DNA of 64,000 nucleotides from Burkholderiales bacterium. GTDB taxonomy: Bacteria; Pseudomonadota; Gammaproteobacteria; Burkholderiales; Burkholderiaceae_C. Location: the NCBI GenBank assembly GCA_017307865.1, contig JAFKGE010000024.1, positions 39,083-103,082 of the forward strand, written 5' to 3'. Below, in pieces: positions 34,602 to 47,169 of the stretch (its first letter is position 1; every line of letters starts with the position of its first letter). Made by a program: the position numbers and the translations under genes. Below the pieces are notes generated by a model, which saw only the letters and a program-made list of their open reading frames with translations, made no database searches and was not told where the DNA came from.

Positions 34602-35276
34602 ATGAAGCTGCTGCTGATCGAGGACAACGCATCGCTGGCGCACTGGCTGGCCCAGCTGCTGCGCGAGCAGGACTTCGTGGTCGACTGCGTGGCCGACGGC
34701 GAGGCGGCCGACCAGCTGCTGCGCCAGCAGCGCTACGATGTGGTGCTGCTGGACCTGAACCTGCCGCAGCTGTCGGGCAAGGGCGTGCTGCGGCGCCTGC
34801 GCGAGCGCGGCGACGGCGTGCCGGTGCTGATCCTGACGGCCAGCGCCTCGCTGGACCAGAAGGTGCTGTGCCTGGAGATCGGCGCCGACGACTACATGGT
34901 CAAGCCGATCGAGGGGCGCGAGCTGGTGGCGCGCATCAAGGCGCTGGTGCGCCGCCAAGTGCCCGGCCGCGCCAACACCCTGCTGTGCGGCGACCTGGGC
35001 TACGACCTGCAGACGCGCCAGTTCAGCCTGGCCGGCGCGCCGCTGCCGCTGCCGCCGCGCGAGCGCGCGCTGCTGGAGACGCTGATGCTCAAGCAGGGCA
35101 GCACGGTGCCCAAGCAGACCCTGCTGGACGGCCTGTTCGACCTGGACGACGAGGCCGGCGTGGACGCGCTGGAGCTGTACGTGCACCGCCTGCGCAAGAA
35201 GCTGGACGCCAGCCAGGCCACCATCATCACCCTGCGCGGCGTGGGCTATCTGGTGCGCCTGCGCGAGGGCGTCTGA
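34602..35276 (+). CDS. OmpR-family response regulator (TctD-like)
   Basis: A 224-aa regulator: receiver domain with acidic pocket (IEDN, Glu7/Asp8), phosphoacceptor Asp51 in VLLDLNLPQLSGKG and the Lys in YMVKPIEGREL, then a winged-helix DNA-binding domain (LPLPPRERALLETLMLKQG, DALELYVHRLRKKLD, LRGVGYLVR). It is co-transcribed with the sensor kinase 9 bases downstream. TctD-type regulators usually control carboxylate uptake; here the divergent NMT1-type importer is the obvious candidate target (inference). Confidence 0.9.
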   Translation: MKLLLIEDNASLAHWLAQLLREQDFVVDCVADGEAADQLLRQQRYDVVLLDLNLPQLSGKGVLRRLRERGDGVPVLILTASASLDQKVLCLEIGADDYMVKPIEGRELVARIKALVRRQVPGRANTLLCGDLGYDLQTRQFSLAGAPLPLPPRERALLETLMLKQGSTVPKQTLLDGLFDLDDEAGVDALELYVHRLRKKLDASQATIITLRGVGYLVRLREGV

Positions 35277-35285
35277 GCCCGGACG

Positions 35286-36719
<1,434 letters not shown>

Positions 36720-36794
36720 GGCCGGCGGGGGTTGTGGCTGGGGCCGGCGGCCGCCGGCTTCAGCCGGCAGCGCACGCGGTGCAGCGCGGGGGGA

Positions 36795-38958
<2,164 letters not shown>

Positions 38959-38959
<1 letters not shown>

Positions 38960-38986
38960 TCATAAGGGCAAATGGCGCGGATTCAA
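38959..38986 (-). promoter_or_regulatory. Sigma-70 promoter of groESL
   Basis: On the minus strand TTGAAT (38981-38986), a 16-base spacer and TATGAT (38959-38964). The predicted start lies inside the CIRCE element, so HrcA binding would block initiation. Confidence 0.75.
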
Positions 38987-38990
38987 GAGC

Positions 38991-39040
38991 AAAAAAAGGC
39001 CCGGCGCCACGGCTTCGAAGATCGGGGCCGGGCGCCGGGC
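38991..39040 (-). terminator. Intrinsic terminator of norB
   Basis: On the minus strand GCCCGGCGCC pairs with GGCGCCGGGC around a loop that contains TTCGAA, followed by seven T. It lies about 50 bases after the norB stop and before the groES promoter. Confidence 0.75.
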
Positions 39041-39090
39041 GGGCCGGTGAGGTCAGCGGCACGCCGTTTGGGCGCGCCACGGTAGGCGGG

Positions 39091-41373
39091 TCAGGACGTC
39101 GCGCCCTGCAGCCGGCCCTGCGGCGCATCCAACGCGTCGCGCTGGAACACGCCCAGCACCACCTGCCCCGCCATAGCCAGGGCGCCGACGATGAACACCA
39201 CGTCGCCGTAGGTGCGCACCCAGCGCAGGGTTTGCAGCAGGGGCTGCTGCATGAACTCCTCGCTGCGCGCCCACCACAGGCCCTCGCTCACGCTGGCGCC
39301 GAACTGGATCAGGCCGATGGGCAGCAGGCTGGTGACAATCATCAGCACCAGGCCACCGTTCAGGCCCCAGAAGGCGGTCTTCATCAGCCGTTCGCTGAAC
39401 ACCAGGTTCGGGCGGATGTAGCGCAGCACCAGCAGGGTGAAGCCCAGCGCCAGGAAGCCGTAGACGCCAAACAGCGCGGCATGGGCGTGCACCGGCGTGG
39501 TGTTGAGGCCCTGGATGTAATACAGCGAGATCGGCGGGTTGATCATGAAGCCGAACACGCCGGCGCCCAGCATGTTCCAGAACGCGACGGTGACAAACGC
39601 CACCAGCGGCCACTTGAGGTTTTCCATCCAGGGCGCGCGGCTCTTCAGGCGCCACTGCGACCAGGCCTCGTGGCCCAGCACGATCAGCGGCACCACTTCG
39701 AGCGCGCTGAAGGCGGCGCCGACGGCCATCACGGGCGTGGTGGTGCCGGCGAAGTACAGGTGGTGGAAGGTGCCGGGGATGCCGCCCAGCATGAACAGCG
39801 ACGCCGAGGCGAGACTCGCCGAGGTGGCCATGGAGCGCGAGACCAGGCCCATGCTGCTGAAGACGAAGGCCAGCGCCGTGGTGGCGAACACCTCGAAGAA
39901 GCCCTCGACCCACAGGTGCACCACCCACCAGCGCCAGTACTCCATGATCGACAGGTTGGTGCGCTCGCCGTAGAACAGGCCGGCGCCGTAGAACAGGCCG
40001 ATGGCGCCCACCGAGGCCGTGAGCAGCGCCAGCAGGTTCTTGTCCTCGCCGGACTTCTTGAACAGCGCGGGCGTCACGCCGCGCAGCATCAGCACCAGCC
40101 AGAACAGGATGCCGACCCACTTGAGGATTTGCCACAGGCGGCCCAGGTCGACGAACTCATAGCCCTGGTGGCCCAGCCAGAAGCTCCACTCGGCCGGCAG
40201 CTTGTGCGCGATGGCCAGGTAGTTGCCGATGAAGGAGCCGACGCAGACGACGACCAGCGCCCAGAACAGGATATCCACGCCCAGCTTCTGATACTTGGGG
40301 TCCTGGCCGCCGTTGATGATGGGCGCCAGGAACAGGCCGACGGCCAGAAAGCCGGTGGCGATCCAGAACAGCGCCGCCTGGATGTGCCAGGTGCGCGTGA
40401 GCGCGTAGGGGAACCACTGCGACACGTCGATGCCGTAGAAACGCTGGCCTTCCACCGTGTAGTGCGCGGTGAAGCCGCCGATGAACACCTGGAAGACGAA
40501 CAGGCCCACCACCAGGAACAGGTACTTGCCCAGCGCGCGCTGCGAGGGCGTGAGTGCAAAGCGCGTCAGGGGGTCGCGCGCCGGGGCGACGGGGTCGGAC
40601 TCGTCGTGCTTGCCCAAAAAGGACCAGCCCCACACCAGAAAGCCCACGCCGGCCAGCAGCACCACCAGGCTGACCACCGACCACACCACGTTCTCGCTGC
40701 TCGGCACGTTGTCGATCAGCGGCTCGTGCGGCCAATTGTTGGTGTAGGTGACGTGGCTGTCCGGGCGCTCGGCCGATGCGGCCCAGGCGGTCCAGAAGAA
40801 GAAGTGCGATAGCTGCTGGCGGCGCTGGGCGGAGGGCAGCGTGTCTTCCTTCATGGCGAAGTGCTCGCGGCTCTTTTGCAGCGAGGGGTCGGCCGAGAAC
40901 AGGCGCTGGTAGTAATCGGCCGTCTGCGCCATGGCCTCGGCGCGGCGCTCGCTCACCACCAGCCGGTTCTGCGCGTCCACGCCGTCGCCGCGGTATTCGG
41001 CCTTCAGCTCGGCGCGCAGCGCGCCCTGCGGGCCGGCGCCCAGCTCGGCATAGGGCTTGCCGAACTGCGACTTGGCGGCCAGGTCGAGCCACGCCGTCAG
41101 CTCGCGGTGCAGCCAGTCGGCTGTCCAGTCGGGCGCCTGGTAGGCGCCGTGGCCCCAGATGGAGCCCAGCTGCATGCCGCCCACCGACTGCCAGGCGGTC
41201 TGGCCGTCGAGGATGTCCTCGCCGGTGAACAGCGGCTTGCCGCTGTCCGTCACCACCTGGGTGGGAACGGGCGGCGCCGAGCGGTAGATGTCGGCGCCGA
41301 AATAGCCCAGCAGCGAGAACATCACGATGCAAAGGCCGATCAGGCTGAACCAGTGTTTCTTGTAGCGTCCCAT
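39091..41373 (-). CDS. norB: Quinol-dependent (single-chain) nitric oxide reductase NorB
   Basis: A 760-aa membrane enzyme reducing NO to N2O with quinol. The NorZ-type N-terminal extension (to about residue 225: SVGGMQLGSIWGHGAYQAPDWTAD in two parts, then THE periplasmic domain) is fused to the 12-helix heme-copper-like core, whose histidine-rich segments are visible (LTRTWHIQAALFWIA, WRWWVVHLWVEGFFEV, GGIPGTFHHLYFAGTT, PVHAHAALFGVYG). No heme c motif and no norC partner, which fits qNOR. It is divergent from norR, and the gap carries NorR-type sites. Confidence 0.95.
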   Translation of the reverse strand: MGRYKKHWFSLIGLCIVMFSLLGYFGADIYRSAPPVPTQVVTDSGKPLFTGEDILDGQTAWQSVGGMQLGSIWGHGAYQAPDWTADWLHRELTAWLDLAAKSQFGKPYAELGAGPQGALRAELKAEYRGDGVDAQNRLVVSERRAEAMAQTADYYQRLFSADPSLQKSREHFAMKEDTLPSAQRRQQLSHFFFWTAWAASAERPDSHVTYTNNWPHEPLIDNVPSSENVVWSVVSLVVLLAGVGFLVWGWSFLGKHDESDPVAPARDPLTRFALTPSQRALGKYLFLVVGLFVFQVFIGGFTAHYTVEGQRFYGIDVSQWFPYALTRTWHIQAALFWIATGFLAVGLFLAPIINGGQDPKYQKLGVDILFWALVVVCVGSFIGNYLAIAHKLPAEWSFWLGHQGYEFVDLGRLWQILKWVGILFWLVLMLRGVTPALFKKSGEDKNLLALLTASVGAIGLFYGAGLFYGERTNLSIMEYWRWWVVHLWVEGFFEVFATTALAFVFSSMGLVSRSMATSASLASASLFMLGGIPGTFHHLYFAGTTTPVMAVGAAFSALEVVPLIVLGHEAWSQWRLKSRAPWMENLKWPLVAFVTVAFWNMLGAGVFGFMINPPISLYYIQGLNTTPVHAHAALFGVYGFLALGFTLLVLRYIRPNLVFSERLMKTAFWGLNGGLVLMIVTSLLPIGLIQFGASVSEGLWWARSEEFMQQPLLQTLRWVRTYGDVVFIVGALAMAGQVVLGVFQRDALDAPQGRLQGATS

Positions 41374-41405
41374 GATGGTCGGGTCTTTCGAAGGGGTTGT
41401 CGGGG

Positions 41406-41492
41406 TCAGGCGCCGGGTTGGCGGTCAAGGTCGGGCATGCGGGCGCGCGGCGGCGCGCGGCGCGCGATGGGAGGGGCCTCGGGTTTTGTCAT
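41406..41492 (-). CDS. Possible 28-aa basic peptide upstream of norB
   Basis: ATG at 41492, stop at 41406-41408, preceded by CAGGAAATG. The peptide is Arg/Pro-rich (MTKPEAPPIARRAPPRARM and on) with no recognisable family. It lies in the norB leader and might be a translated upstream ORF, but may equally be chance. Low confidence. Confidence 0.2.
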   Translation of the reverse strand: MTKPEAPPIARRAPPRARMPDLDRQPGA

Positions 41493-41540
41493 GGGTCATT
41501 TCCTGTCTTGCTTGGTGCCTAGGGTTTACCCTTCGTTTAT

Positions 41541-41554
41541 GCCTGCGCCGCACC
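41541..41554 (-). promoter_or_regulatory. Weak candidate -24/-12 element for norB
   Basis: On the minus strand GG, ten bases, GC (CCGGTGCGGCGCAGGCA). The spacing is right for sigma-54, but the surrounding bases match the TGGCAC/TTGC consensus poorly. It lies 40-110 bases from the NorR-type sites, as an enhancer-dependent promoter would. Confidence 0.3.
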
Positions 41555-41595
41555 GGAGAAAAATTGATCCATGTCCAAAAAAGCGGGAAAGCAAC

Positions 41596-41653
41596 GGTTC
41601 AAAATACCCGATCCGTGAACGGTTAAAATGACCTGATCGAGGTAAATATGACC
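41596..41653. promoter_or_regulatory. Three NorR-type enhancer sites (GGT-N7-ACC)
   Basis: GGTTCAAAATACC (41596-41608), GGTTAAAATGACC (41621-41633) and GGTAAATATGACC (41641-41653). Each fits GGT-N7-ACC, the NorR enhancer core known from Ralstonia; three copies upstream of norB is the known arrangement. The third covers the norR ribosome site and start codon. Confidence 0.8.
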
Positions 41654-43216
41654 GTATCGACCGTCTACGCCGAACTGCTGTCCGACCTGGCGGTCGAGCT
41701 GCCCGCCGCCGTGCGCCAGCAGCGGCTGGCCGAGTTGCTGCGCACGCACTTTCGCTGTGGCGCCGTGGCCCTGCTGGCGCTGGATGCCAGCGGCGACAGC
41801 CTGCGGCCCGAGGCGGTGGACGGCCTCACGCCCGACGCCCTGGGGCGCCGCTTTGCGCTGATGGAGCACCCGCGCCTGGCGGCCATCCTGCGGCGCGCCG
41901 GGGTCACGCGCTTTCATCACGACAGCGGCCTGCCCGACCCGTACGACGGCCTGGTCATCGAGCGGCCGGGCGAGCCGCTGCACGTGCACGACTGCATGGG
42001 CATCGCCCTGGCCGTCGAGGGCCGGCCCTGGGGCGTGCTGACGCTGGATGCGCTGGATGTCGGCACCTTCGACGAGCCGGCCCAGCACCGGCTGGCGCAG
42101 CTGCTGCCGCTGATCGAGGCGGTGGTGCGGGTGGGCCGGCTGGAGGGCGCGCTGCGCGTGGCCAGCCAGTCGGCGGGCGTGCCGGTGACGGGGGCGCCGC
42201 CGGTGGACGAAGACCGCGGCCTGCTGGGCGACAGCCCGCCCATGCAGCAACTGCTGCACGAGCTGGGCATCGTCGCCGACACCGAGCTGCCGGTGCTGCT
42301 GCTGGGCGAGACCGGGGTCGGCAAGGAGTTGTTCGCGCGCCGCCTGCACGCGCTGTCGCGCCGGCGTGCGCAGCCGTTGGTGCACATCAACTGCGCCGCG
42401 CTGCCCGAGGCGCTGGCCGAGAGCGAACTGTTCGGCCACGTGCGCGGCGCCTTTGCCGGCGCGGTGGAAGACCGCGCCGGTCGCTTCGAGGCCGCCGACG
42501 GCGGCACCCTGCTGCTGGAGGAAGTGGGCGCGCTGCCGCTGGCCGTGCAGGCCCAGCTGCTGCGCACGCTGCAAGGCGGCACCGTGCGGCGCCAGGGCGC
42601 GGCAAAGGCGCGCGCGGTCGACGTACGAGTGATCGCCACCACCAACCGCAGCCTGCGCGAGCAGGTACAGGGCGGGGCGTTTCGCGCCGACCTGTACCAC
42701 CGCCTGTCGGTCTACCCCATCACCATTCCGCCGCTGCGCGAGCGCGGCCGCGACGTGCTGCTGCTGGCCGGACGCCTGCTCGAAGTCAACCGCGCGCGCC
42801 TGGGCCTGCGCAGCCTGCGCCTGTCACCCGAGGCCAAGCAGGCGCTGCGCCGCTATGCCTGGCCGGGCAACGTGCGCGAGCTGGAGCAGGTGATCGGCCG
42901 CGCCGCGCTCAAGGCCGTGAGCCGCGGCGCCACGCGCACCGAGATCGTCACCCTCGGCGCCGAGCTGCTGGATCTGGACGCCGCGCCGGCGGCCGCTCCC
43001 GCCCCGTCGGCCGGCCACTTGGCGGCCGACGCGGCGGCCGAGGGCGCGGGCACCCTGCGCGAGCGCGTCGAAGCCTGCCAGCGCGCCGCCATCGAGCAGG
43101 CCCTGGCCGCGCACCGGGGGCGCTGGGCCGGCGCCGCGCGCGAGCTGGGCTTGGACCCGAGCAACCTGCACAAGCTGGCGCAGCGCCTGGGCTGTGCGCC
43201 GGCGCGCCAACGCTAG
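41648..43216 (+). CDS. norR: NO-responsive sigma-54 activator NorR with atypical AAA+ motifs
   Basis: A 522-aa regulator: N-terminal GAF domain sensing NO at a mononuclear iron (LHVHDCMGIALAVEGRPWGVL), AAA+ domain (about 190-420) with Walker A GETGVGKE, sensor-II region YAWPGNVRELEQV and Arg-finger region FRADLYHRLSVYP, and a C-terminal Fis-type helix-turn-helix (AARELGLDPSNLHKLAQRL). The sigma-54-contacting loop reads GAFAGA (267-272) instead of GAFTGA, and Walker B reads LLLEEV (Glu291-Glu292) where the family has Asp-Glu. The ATG follows GAGG. Confidence 0.93.
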   Translation: MTVSTVYAELLSDLAVELPAAVRQQRLAELLRTHFRCGAVALLALDASGDSLRPEAVDGLTPDALGRRFALMEHPRLAAILRRAGVTRFHHDSGLPDPYDGLVIERPGEPLHVHDCMGIALAVEGRPWGVLTLDALDVGTFDEPAQHRLAQLLPLIEAVVRVGRLEGALRVASQSAGVPVTGAPPVDEDRGLLGDSPPMQQLLHELGIVADTELPVLLLGETGVGKELFARRLHALSRRRAQPLVHINCAALPEALAESELFGHVRGAFAGAVEDRAGRFEAADGGTLLLEEVGALPLAVQAQLLRTLQGGTVRRQGAAKARAVDVRVIATTNRSLREQVQGGAFRADLYHRLSVYPITIPPLRERGRDVLLLAGRLLEVNRARLGLRSLRLSPEAKQALRRYAWPGNVRELEQVIGRAALKAVSRGATRTEIVTLGAELLDLDAAPAAAPAPSAGHLAADAAAEGAGTLRERVEACQRAAIEQALAAHRGRWAGAARELGLDPSNLHKLAQRLGCAPARQR

Positions 43217-44898
43217 GCGTGCACCCGGCTGGCGCTCCAGCGCGCGCCCACCGCGTGAGCGGCGACCACCAGCAGGGTCGAGATCGCGATCATCACGATG
43301 CCCAGCGCCGACAGCTGGCCCCACAGGCCGTCGTCGGCAAAGGCCAGCACCTTGACCGCCAGCACCTCGCTGCCGGGGCGCGAGAGCACCACCGACAGGG
43401 TCAGCTCGCGCAGGAACATGGTGGCCATCAGGATCCACGCCGACACGATGCCCGGCACCAAGAGCGGCGCGATGATGCGGCGCAGCGTGGTCAGCTGGCT
43501 GGCGCCGCACACCAGCGAGGATTCCTCCAGGTGGCTGTGCACCTGAACGAAGGCGCTGGCCAGCGGCCGCACGCCGTAGGGTAGGTAGGTGGCGATGTAG
43601 CCGATCAGCAGCGCGGTGACGGTGGCGTACAGCGGCGTCTGCACGAAGAACCACATGAAGCCGATGCCGATGACGATGCCCGGAAACGAGAACGACAGGT
43701 AGGTCAGCGTCTCCAGCAGCGCCGCGCCCGGGGTGCGCAGCTTGACGATGACGTAGGCGATGAAGATCGACAGCAGCACCCCGATGCTGGCGCCCACCAC
43801 GGCCAGGAACAGGCTGTTGCGCAGGGCCAGCAGGGCGGTGGCGTCGCTCAGCACCTCGGCCCAGTGCTGCCAGCTCATCTGCGCGAAGGCGGCGCGGCCG
43901 GGCACCATGACGTAGGGCACGAAGGAGGTGTACAGCAGCACCGCCACCGGCAGCACGATGACGACGAAGGACAGCAGCGCCACCGCCGCGAACAGCGGCC
44001 AGCGCCAGCGCCCCAGCGGCACCACGCTCGGCCGCCAGCCGCGGCTGGAGATGGTGACGAAGCGGCTGCCTTCGCCCGTCAGGCGCCGGTACACCCAGAT
44101 CAGCCCGATGGCCACCAGCAGCGCGCTCATGCCCAGCGCCGCCGCCCGTCCGTAGTCGGGCGCAAAGCCGACCGAGATCATCTCGTACAGGTAGGTGGCC
44201 AGCACGTCCACCTGGCCCGGCGTGCCCAGCACGCGCGGCACCGCGTACGAGGCCAGGCTGCGCACGATGCCCAGCACGAAGGCGGCCAGGATGGCCGGGC
44301 GCAGCACCGGCAGCGTGATGCGCACGAGGGTGCGCCAACTGCCGGCGCCGAACACGCGCGAGGACTCCTCCAGCGAGACGTCGAACGAGGCCATGGCCGG
44401 CGCGATGATCAGGTAGGCGATGGGCATGTTCAAGAGCCCCTCGACCAGGATCATCCCGGGCAGCGAGTAGATGTTGAACGGCGCCGACTTCAGCCCCAGC
44501 GCGTCCATCAGCGCCAGGTTGATGAGGCCGTTGGACGGGTTGGCCAGCAGCGCCCAGCTGACCGAGAACAGCACGTGCGGAATCATCATCGGCACGATGG
44601 CCAGCACGCCGAACAAAAACTTGAACGGAATGTCGGTGCGCGTGTTCAGATAGGCCAGAAGCAGCGCCAGCAGCGTGGCCAGCGCGGTCGAGCCGACGAC
44701 GAAGACCACCGTGTCCCACAGCACGCCCCACAGCGCCGGGTCGGTGTAGGCGACGGCGTACTTGCCGAGCGTGAAGTGGCCGAAGGCGTCCAGTCCCTGG
44801 GTGACGCTGCCCAGCGCCAGCATGGCCACCGGCGCGACGGTGAGCACGCCGACGATGAGGATCAGGGCCAGCGTCAGCCCGCGGCGTTGCGTGTTCAT
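43213..44898 (-). CDS. ABC importer fused double permease, Fe3+/thiamine/polyamine type
   Basis: A 561-aa protein with about 12 transmembrane helices in two tandem permease domains, each with a coupling loop (SSRVFGAGSWRTLVRITLPVLRP near 200; SSLVCGASQLTTLRRIIAPLLVP near 470). Such fused permeases are typical of FbpB, ThiP and related systems. Last gene of a three-gene minus-strand operon; its stop overlaps the convergent norR end by 4 bases. Confidence 0.9.
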   Translation of the reverse strand: MNTQRRGLTLALILIVGVLTVAPVAMLALGSVTQGLDAFGHFTLGKYAVAYTDPALWGVLWDTVVFVVGSTALATLLALLLAYLNTRTDIPFKFLFGVLAIVPMMIPHVLFSVSWALLANPSNGLINLALMDALGLKSAPFNIYSLPGMILVEGLLNMPIAYLIIAPAMASFDVSLEESSRVFGAGSWRTLVRITLPVLRPAILAAFVLGIVRSLASYAVPRVLGTPGQVDVLATYLYEMISVGFAPDYGRAAALGMSALLVAIGLIWVYRRLTGEGSRFVTISSRGWRPSVVPLGRWRWPLFAAVALLSFVVIVLPVAVLLYTSFVPYVMVPGRAAFAQMSWQHWAEVLSDATALLALRNSLFLAVVGASIGVLLSIFIAYVIVKLRTPGAALLETLTYLSFSFPGIVIGIGFMWFFVQTPLYATVTALLIGYIATYLPYGVRPLASAFVQVHSHLEESSLVCGASQLTTLRRIIAPLLVPGIVSAWILMATMFLRELTLSVVLSRPGSEVLAVKVLAFADDGLWGQLSALGIVMIAISTLLVVAAHAVGARWSASRVHA

Positions 44899-44903
44899 CG
44901 CGG

Positions 44904-45989
44904 CTAGGCGCTGACCAGCAGGCAGTGCTCGGGCCGCACCGCCAGGCTCACGGTGTCGCCCACCGCCAGGCGGCTGTCGGGCTCGGAGCGCGCCAGCAGC
45001 ACGGTGGTGCCGACGCGCACCTCGGTGTCCAGCACCTCGCCCACGAACTCCAGCGACTCGATGCGACCGTGCAGCACGTTGCGGCCGTCGGGCAGGCTGC
45101 CGGGCTGCACCTGCAGGAACTCGGGGCGCAGGCACAGGGTCACGGCACTGCCGGCGGCGTGGGCGGCCGGTGCGCAGTCGATCGGGCCCAGCGCGCAGTC
45201 GACCTGCGTGAGGCCGTCGGTGTCGCCGCGCACGGTGGCGTCGATCAGGTTGGCGCGGCCGATGAAGTCGGCGACGAAGCGGTGGTCGGCCTGAAAGTAG
45301 ATCTTGCGCGGCGAGCCGATCTCCACGATGCGCCCGGCGCGCATGACGGCGATCGAGTCCGACAGCGCCAGCGCCTCGACGCGGTCGTGCGTGACGTAGA
45401 TGGCGGTGATGTCGAGCTGTCCCAGAAAGCGCCGCAGCTCCTTGCGCGTTTCCTCGCGCAGCTTGGCGTCCAGGTTGGACAGCGGCTCGTCGAACAGGAT
45501 CACCTTGGGCTCGGCCACCAGCGCACGCGCCAGCGCCACGCGCTGCTGCTGTCCGCCCGACAGGCGCGTGGCCGAGCGCCGCTCCAGCCCCTCCAGCTGT
45601 ACGAAGCGCAGCGCCTCGCCCACCCTGGCCAGGACCGCGTCGCGCCCCATGCCCCGCACCTGCAAGGGGTAGGCCACGTTGTCGAACACGCTCATGTGCG
45701 GCCAGATGGCGTAGGTCTGGAACACCATGCCCAAGCCGCGCTTTTCGGTCGGCACGGCGATGCCCTGGCGGCGCGACCACACCACCTGATCGCCGATGCG
45801 GATTTCGCCCTCGTCGGGCGTCTCCAGCCCGACGATGCAGCGCAGCAGGGTGGTCTTGCCGCAGCCGCTGGGGCCCAGCAGGGTGAAGATCTGGTTGGCC
45901 GGAATCACCAGATCGACCTGGTCCAGTGCCTTGACGCTGCGCCCCTCGGAGACGTAGTGCTTGCTCAGGCCTTCGACGCGGATTTCCAT
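44904..45989 (-). CDS. ABC importer ATPase, FbpC/PotA type
   Basis: A 361-aa ATPase: Walker A GPSGCGKTT, Q-loop FQTYAIWPHMSVFDNV, signature LSGGQQQRV, Walker B ILFDEPLSNLDA, H-loop VTHDRVEA, and a C-terminal TOBE domain (LRPEFLQVQPG, LEFVGEVLDTEV, VGDTVSLAVRPEHC). It lies 5 bases upstream of the permease gene and 22 bases downstream of the binding protein. Confidence 0.92.
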   Translation of the reverse strand: MEIRVEGLSKHYVSEGRSVKALDQVDLVIPANQIFTLLGPSGCGKTTLLRCIVGLETPDEGEIRIGDQVVWSRRQGIAVPTEKRGLGMVFQTYAIWPHMSVFDNVAYPLQVRGMGRDAVLARVGEALRFVQLEGLERRSATRLSGGQQQRVALARALVAEPKVILFDEPLSNLDAKLREETRKELRRFLGQLDITAIYVTHDRVEALALSDSIAVMRAGRIVEIGSPRKIYFQADHRFVADFIGRANLIDATVRGDTDGLTQVDCALGPIDCAPAAHAAGSAVTLCLRPEFLQVQPGSLPDGRNVLHGRIESLEFVGEVLDTEVRVGTTVLLARSEPDSRLAVGDTVSLAVRPEHCLLVSA

Positions 45990-46011
45990 GGTGCTGAGTC
46001 GGTCGGCTGCG

Positions 46012-47034
46012 TCAACCCTTGAAGATCTGCTTGAACTGCGCGCCCCACTTCTGGATCTCGGCGTCGGGCAGGTCGCGGATCGCCAGCACCTTGACCTGGG
46101 CGATGCCTTCGATCGGCGGGTACACGCCCGGCGCCGCCACGTACTCGCCCACGTCCTTGGCCAGCATGCCGGCGGCCTTCTTGGACAGCCAGTAGTCCAT
46201 GAAGGCGCGCCCGGCCGCCGGGTGCGGCGCCTTGGCCGTGAGCGCCATGGCGCGCGGCGTGCCCAGCAGCGGCTGGCCGCCGCGCGGCCCCCAGGCCAGC
46301 GGCGCGGGCGCCTTGGTGACGATGTACTTGGGCATCGAGATGGCGATCGCCTTCTCGCCGCTTTCCACCGGCGCCGGCGTCGGCCCGAAGCTGGCCACGA
46401 ACATCGGCCGGTTGGCCGCCAGGCCCTTGACGAAGTCCATCCACGCGCCCTCGGACGCGAACACCTTTTCCTTCAGGCCGATCAGCCAGGAGATGGTGGA
46501 GGCGTGACTGGCCGGGTTGGCCATGACGATGCGGTTGGCCCACTTGGGGTCGGCCAGGTCTTCGTAGCGCTTGGGCGCGTCGGCCGCCTGCACGTGCTGG
46601 GTGTTGTAGAGATAGGAGACGTATTCGACGCCGAACAGCTGGATGGTGTCGTCGGGCCGCGTCCAGTCGGGGTAGTCGGCCGCGGCCGGCGAGCGGTAGG
46701 GCGCCAGCATGCCGTTGGCCTTGAGCAGTTCCAACACTGGCTGCGGCGCCTGCACCACGTCGGCCAGCAGCTTGCCGGCGCGCGCCTCGGTGGCCACGGT
46801 GGAGACGAACTTGGAGCTGGAGATGCGCGTGTACTCGCCCTTGATGCCGGTGTCCTGGTCGAACGCCTCCATGATCGGCTTGACCGCCGTGATGTTGGCG
46901 TAGAACACGGCCGTGCCTTCGGCCTTGGCCTTGGCCAGGTCGGCGCCGCCCTGCGCCTGCGCGGCGGGCAGGGCGCCGGCCAGGCCGGCGGCGCCCGCCA
47001 GTTGAAGAACGCGACGTCGATCCATGGGGGACAT
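46012..47034 (-). CDS. ABC importer periplasmic binding protein, Fe3+-type (AfuA-like)
   Basis: A 340-aa protein with a Tat-like signal (MDRRRVLQLAGAAGLAG, cut after AQA near 28) and the ABC Fe3+/polyamine-type fold: EGTAVFYANITAVKPIMEAF, YTRISSSKFVSTV, LFGVEYVSYLYNTQ with candidate Tyr ligands, and PKRYEDLADPKWANRI. The substrate may be ferric iron, a phosphonate or another small ligand; the sequence alone does not decide. AAGGAG precedes the chosen ATG at 47034. Confidence 0.85.
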   Translation of the reverse strand: MSPMDRRRVLQLAGAAGLAGALPAAQAQGGADLAKAKAEGTAVFYANITAVKPIMEAFDQDTGIKGEYTRISSSKFVSTVATEARAGKLLADVVQAPQPVLELLKANGMLAPYRSPAAADYPDWTRPDDTIQLFGVEYVSYLYNTQHVQAADAPKRYEDLADPKWANRIVMANPASHASTISWLIGLKEKVFASEGAWMDFVKGLAANRPMFVASFGPTPAPVESGEKAIAISMPKYIVTKAPAPLAWGPRGGQPLLGTPRAMALTAKAPHPAAGRAFMDYWLSKKAAGMLAKDVGEYVAAPGVYPPIEGIAQVKVLAIRDLPDAEIQKWGAQFKQIFKG

Positions 47035-47169
47035 GCTGGCTCCTTGTGTGTGCGTTGATGTCGGCGCGCACGCCCGGGGGTGGCGCGCCGTGGCCACGTC
47101 GGCGCACGCCGGGGCGTGGGCGGTGGCGGGGCCAGTCTAGCAAGCTCGCTGGCCGGCGCCACCGTGCTT

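Noticed and set aside
40800..40835. R1-like GATAGCTGCTGGCGGCGCTG in norB
   Set aside because: It encodes a normal qNOR segment (QRRQQLSHFFFW) and lacks the other R1 parts, so the likeness is chance.
41508..41523. AGGCACCAAGC on the minus strand as the sigma-54 -24 box of norB
   Set aside because: The -24 half is fair, but there is no GC at the required -12 spacing.
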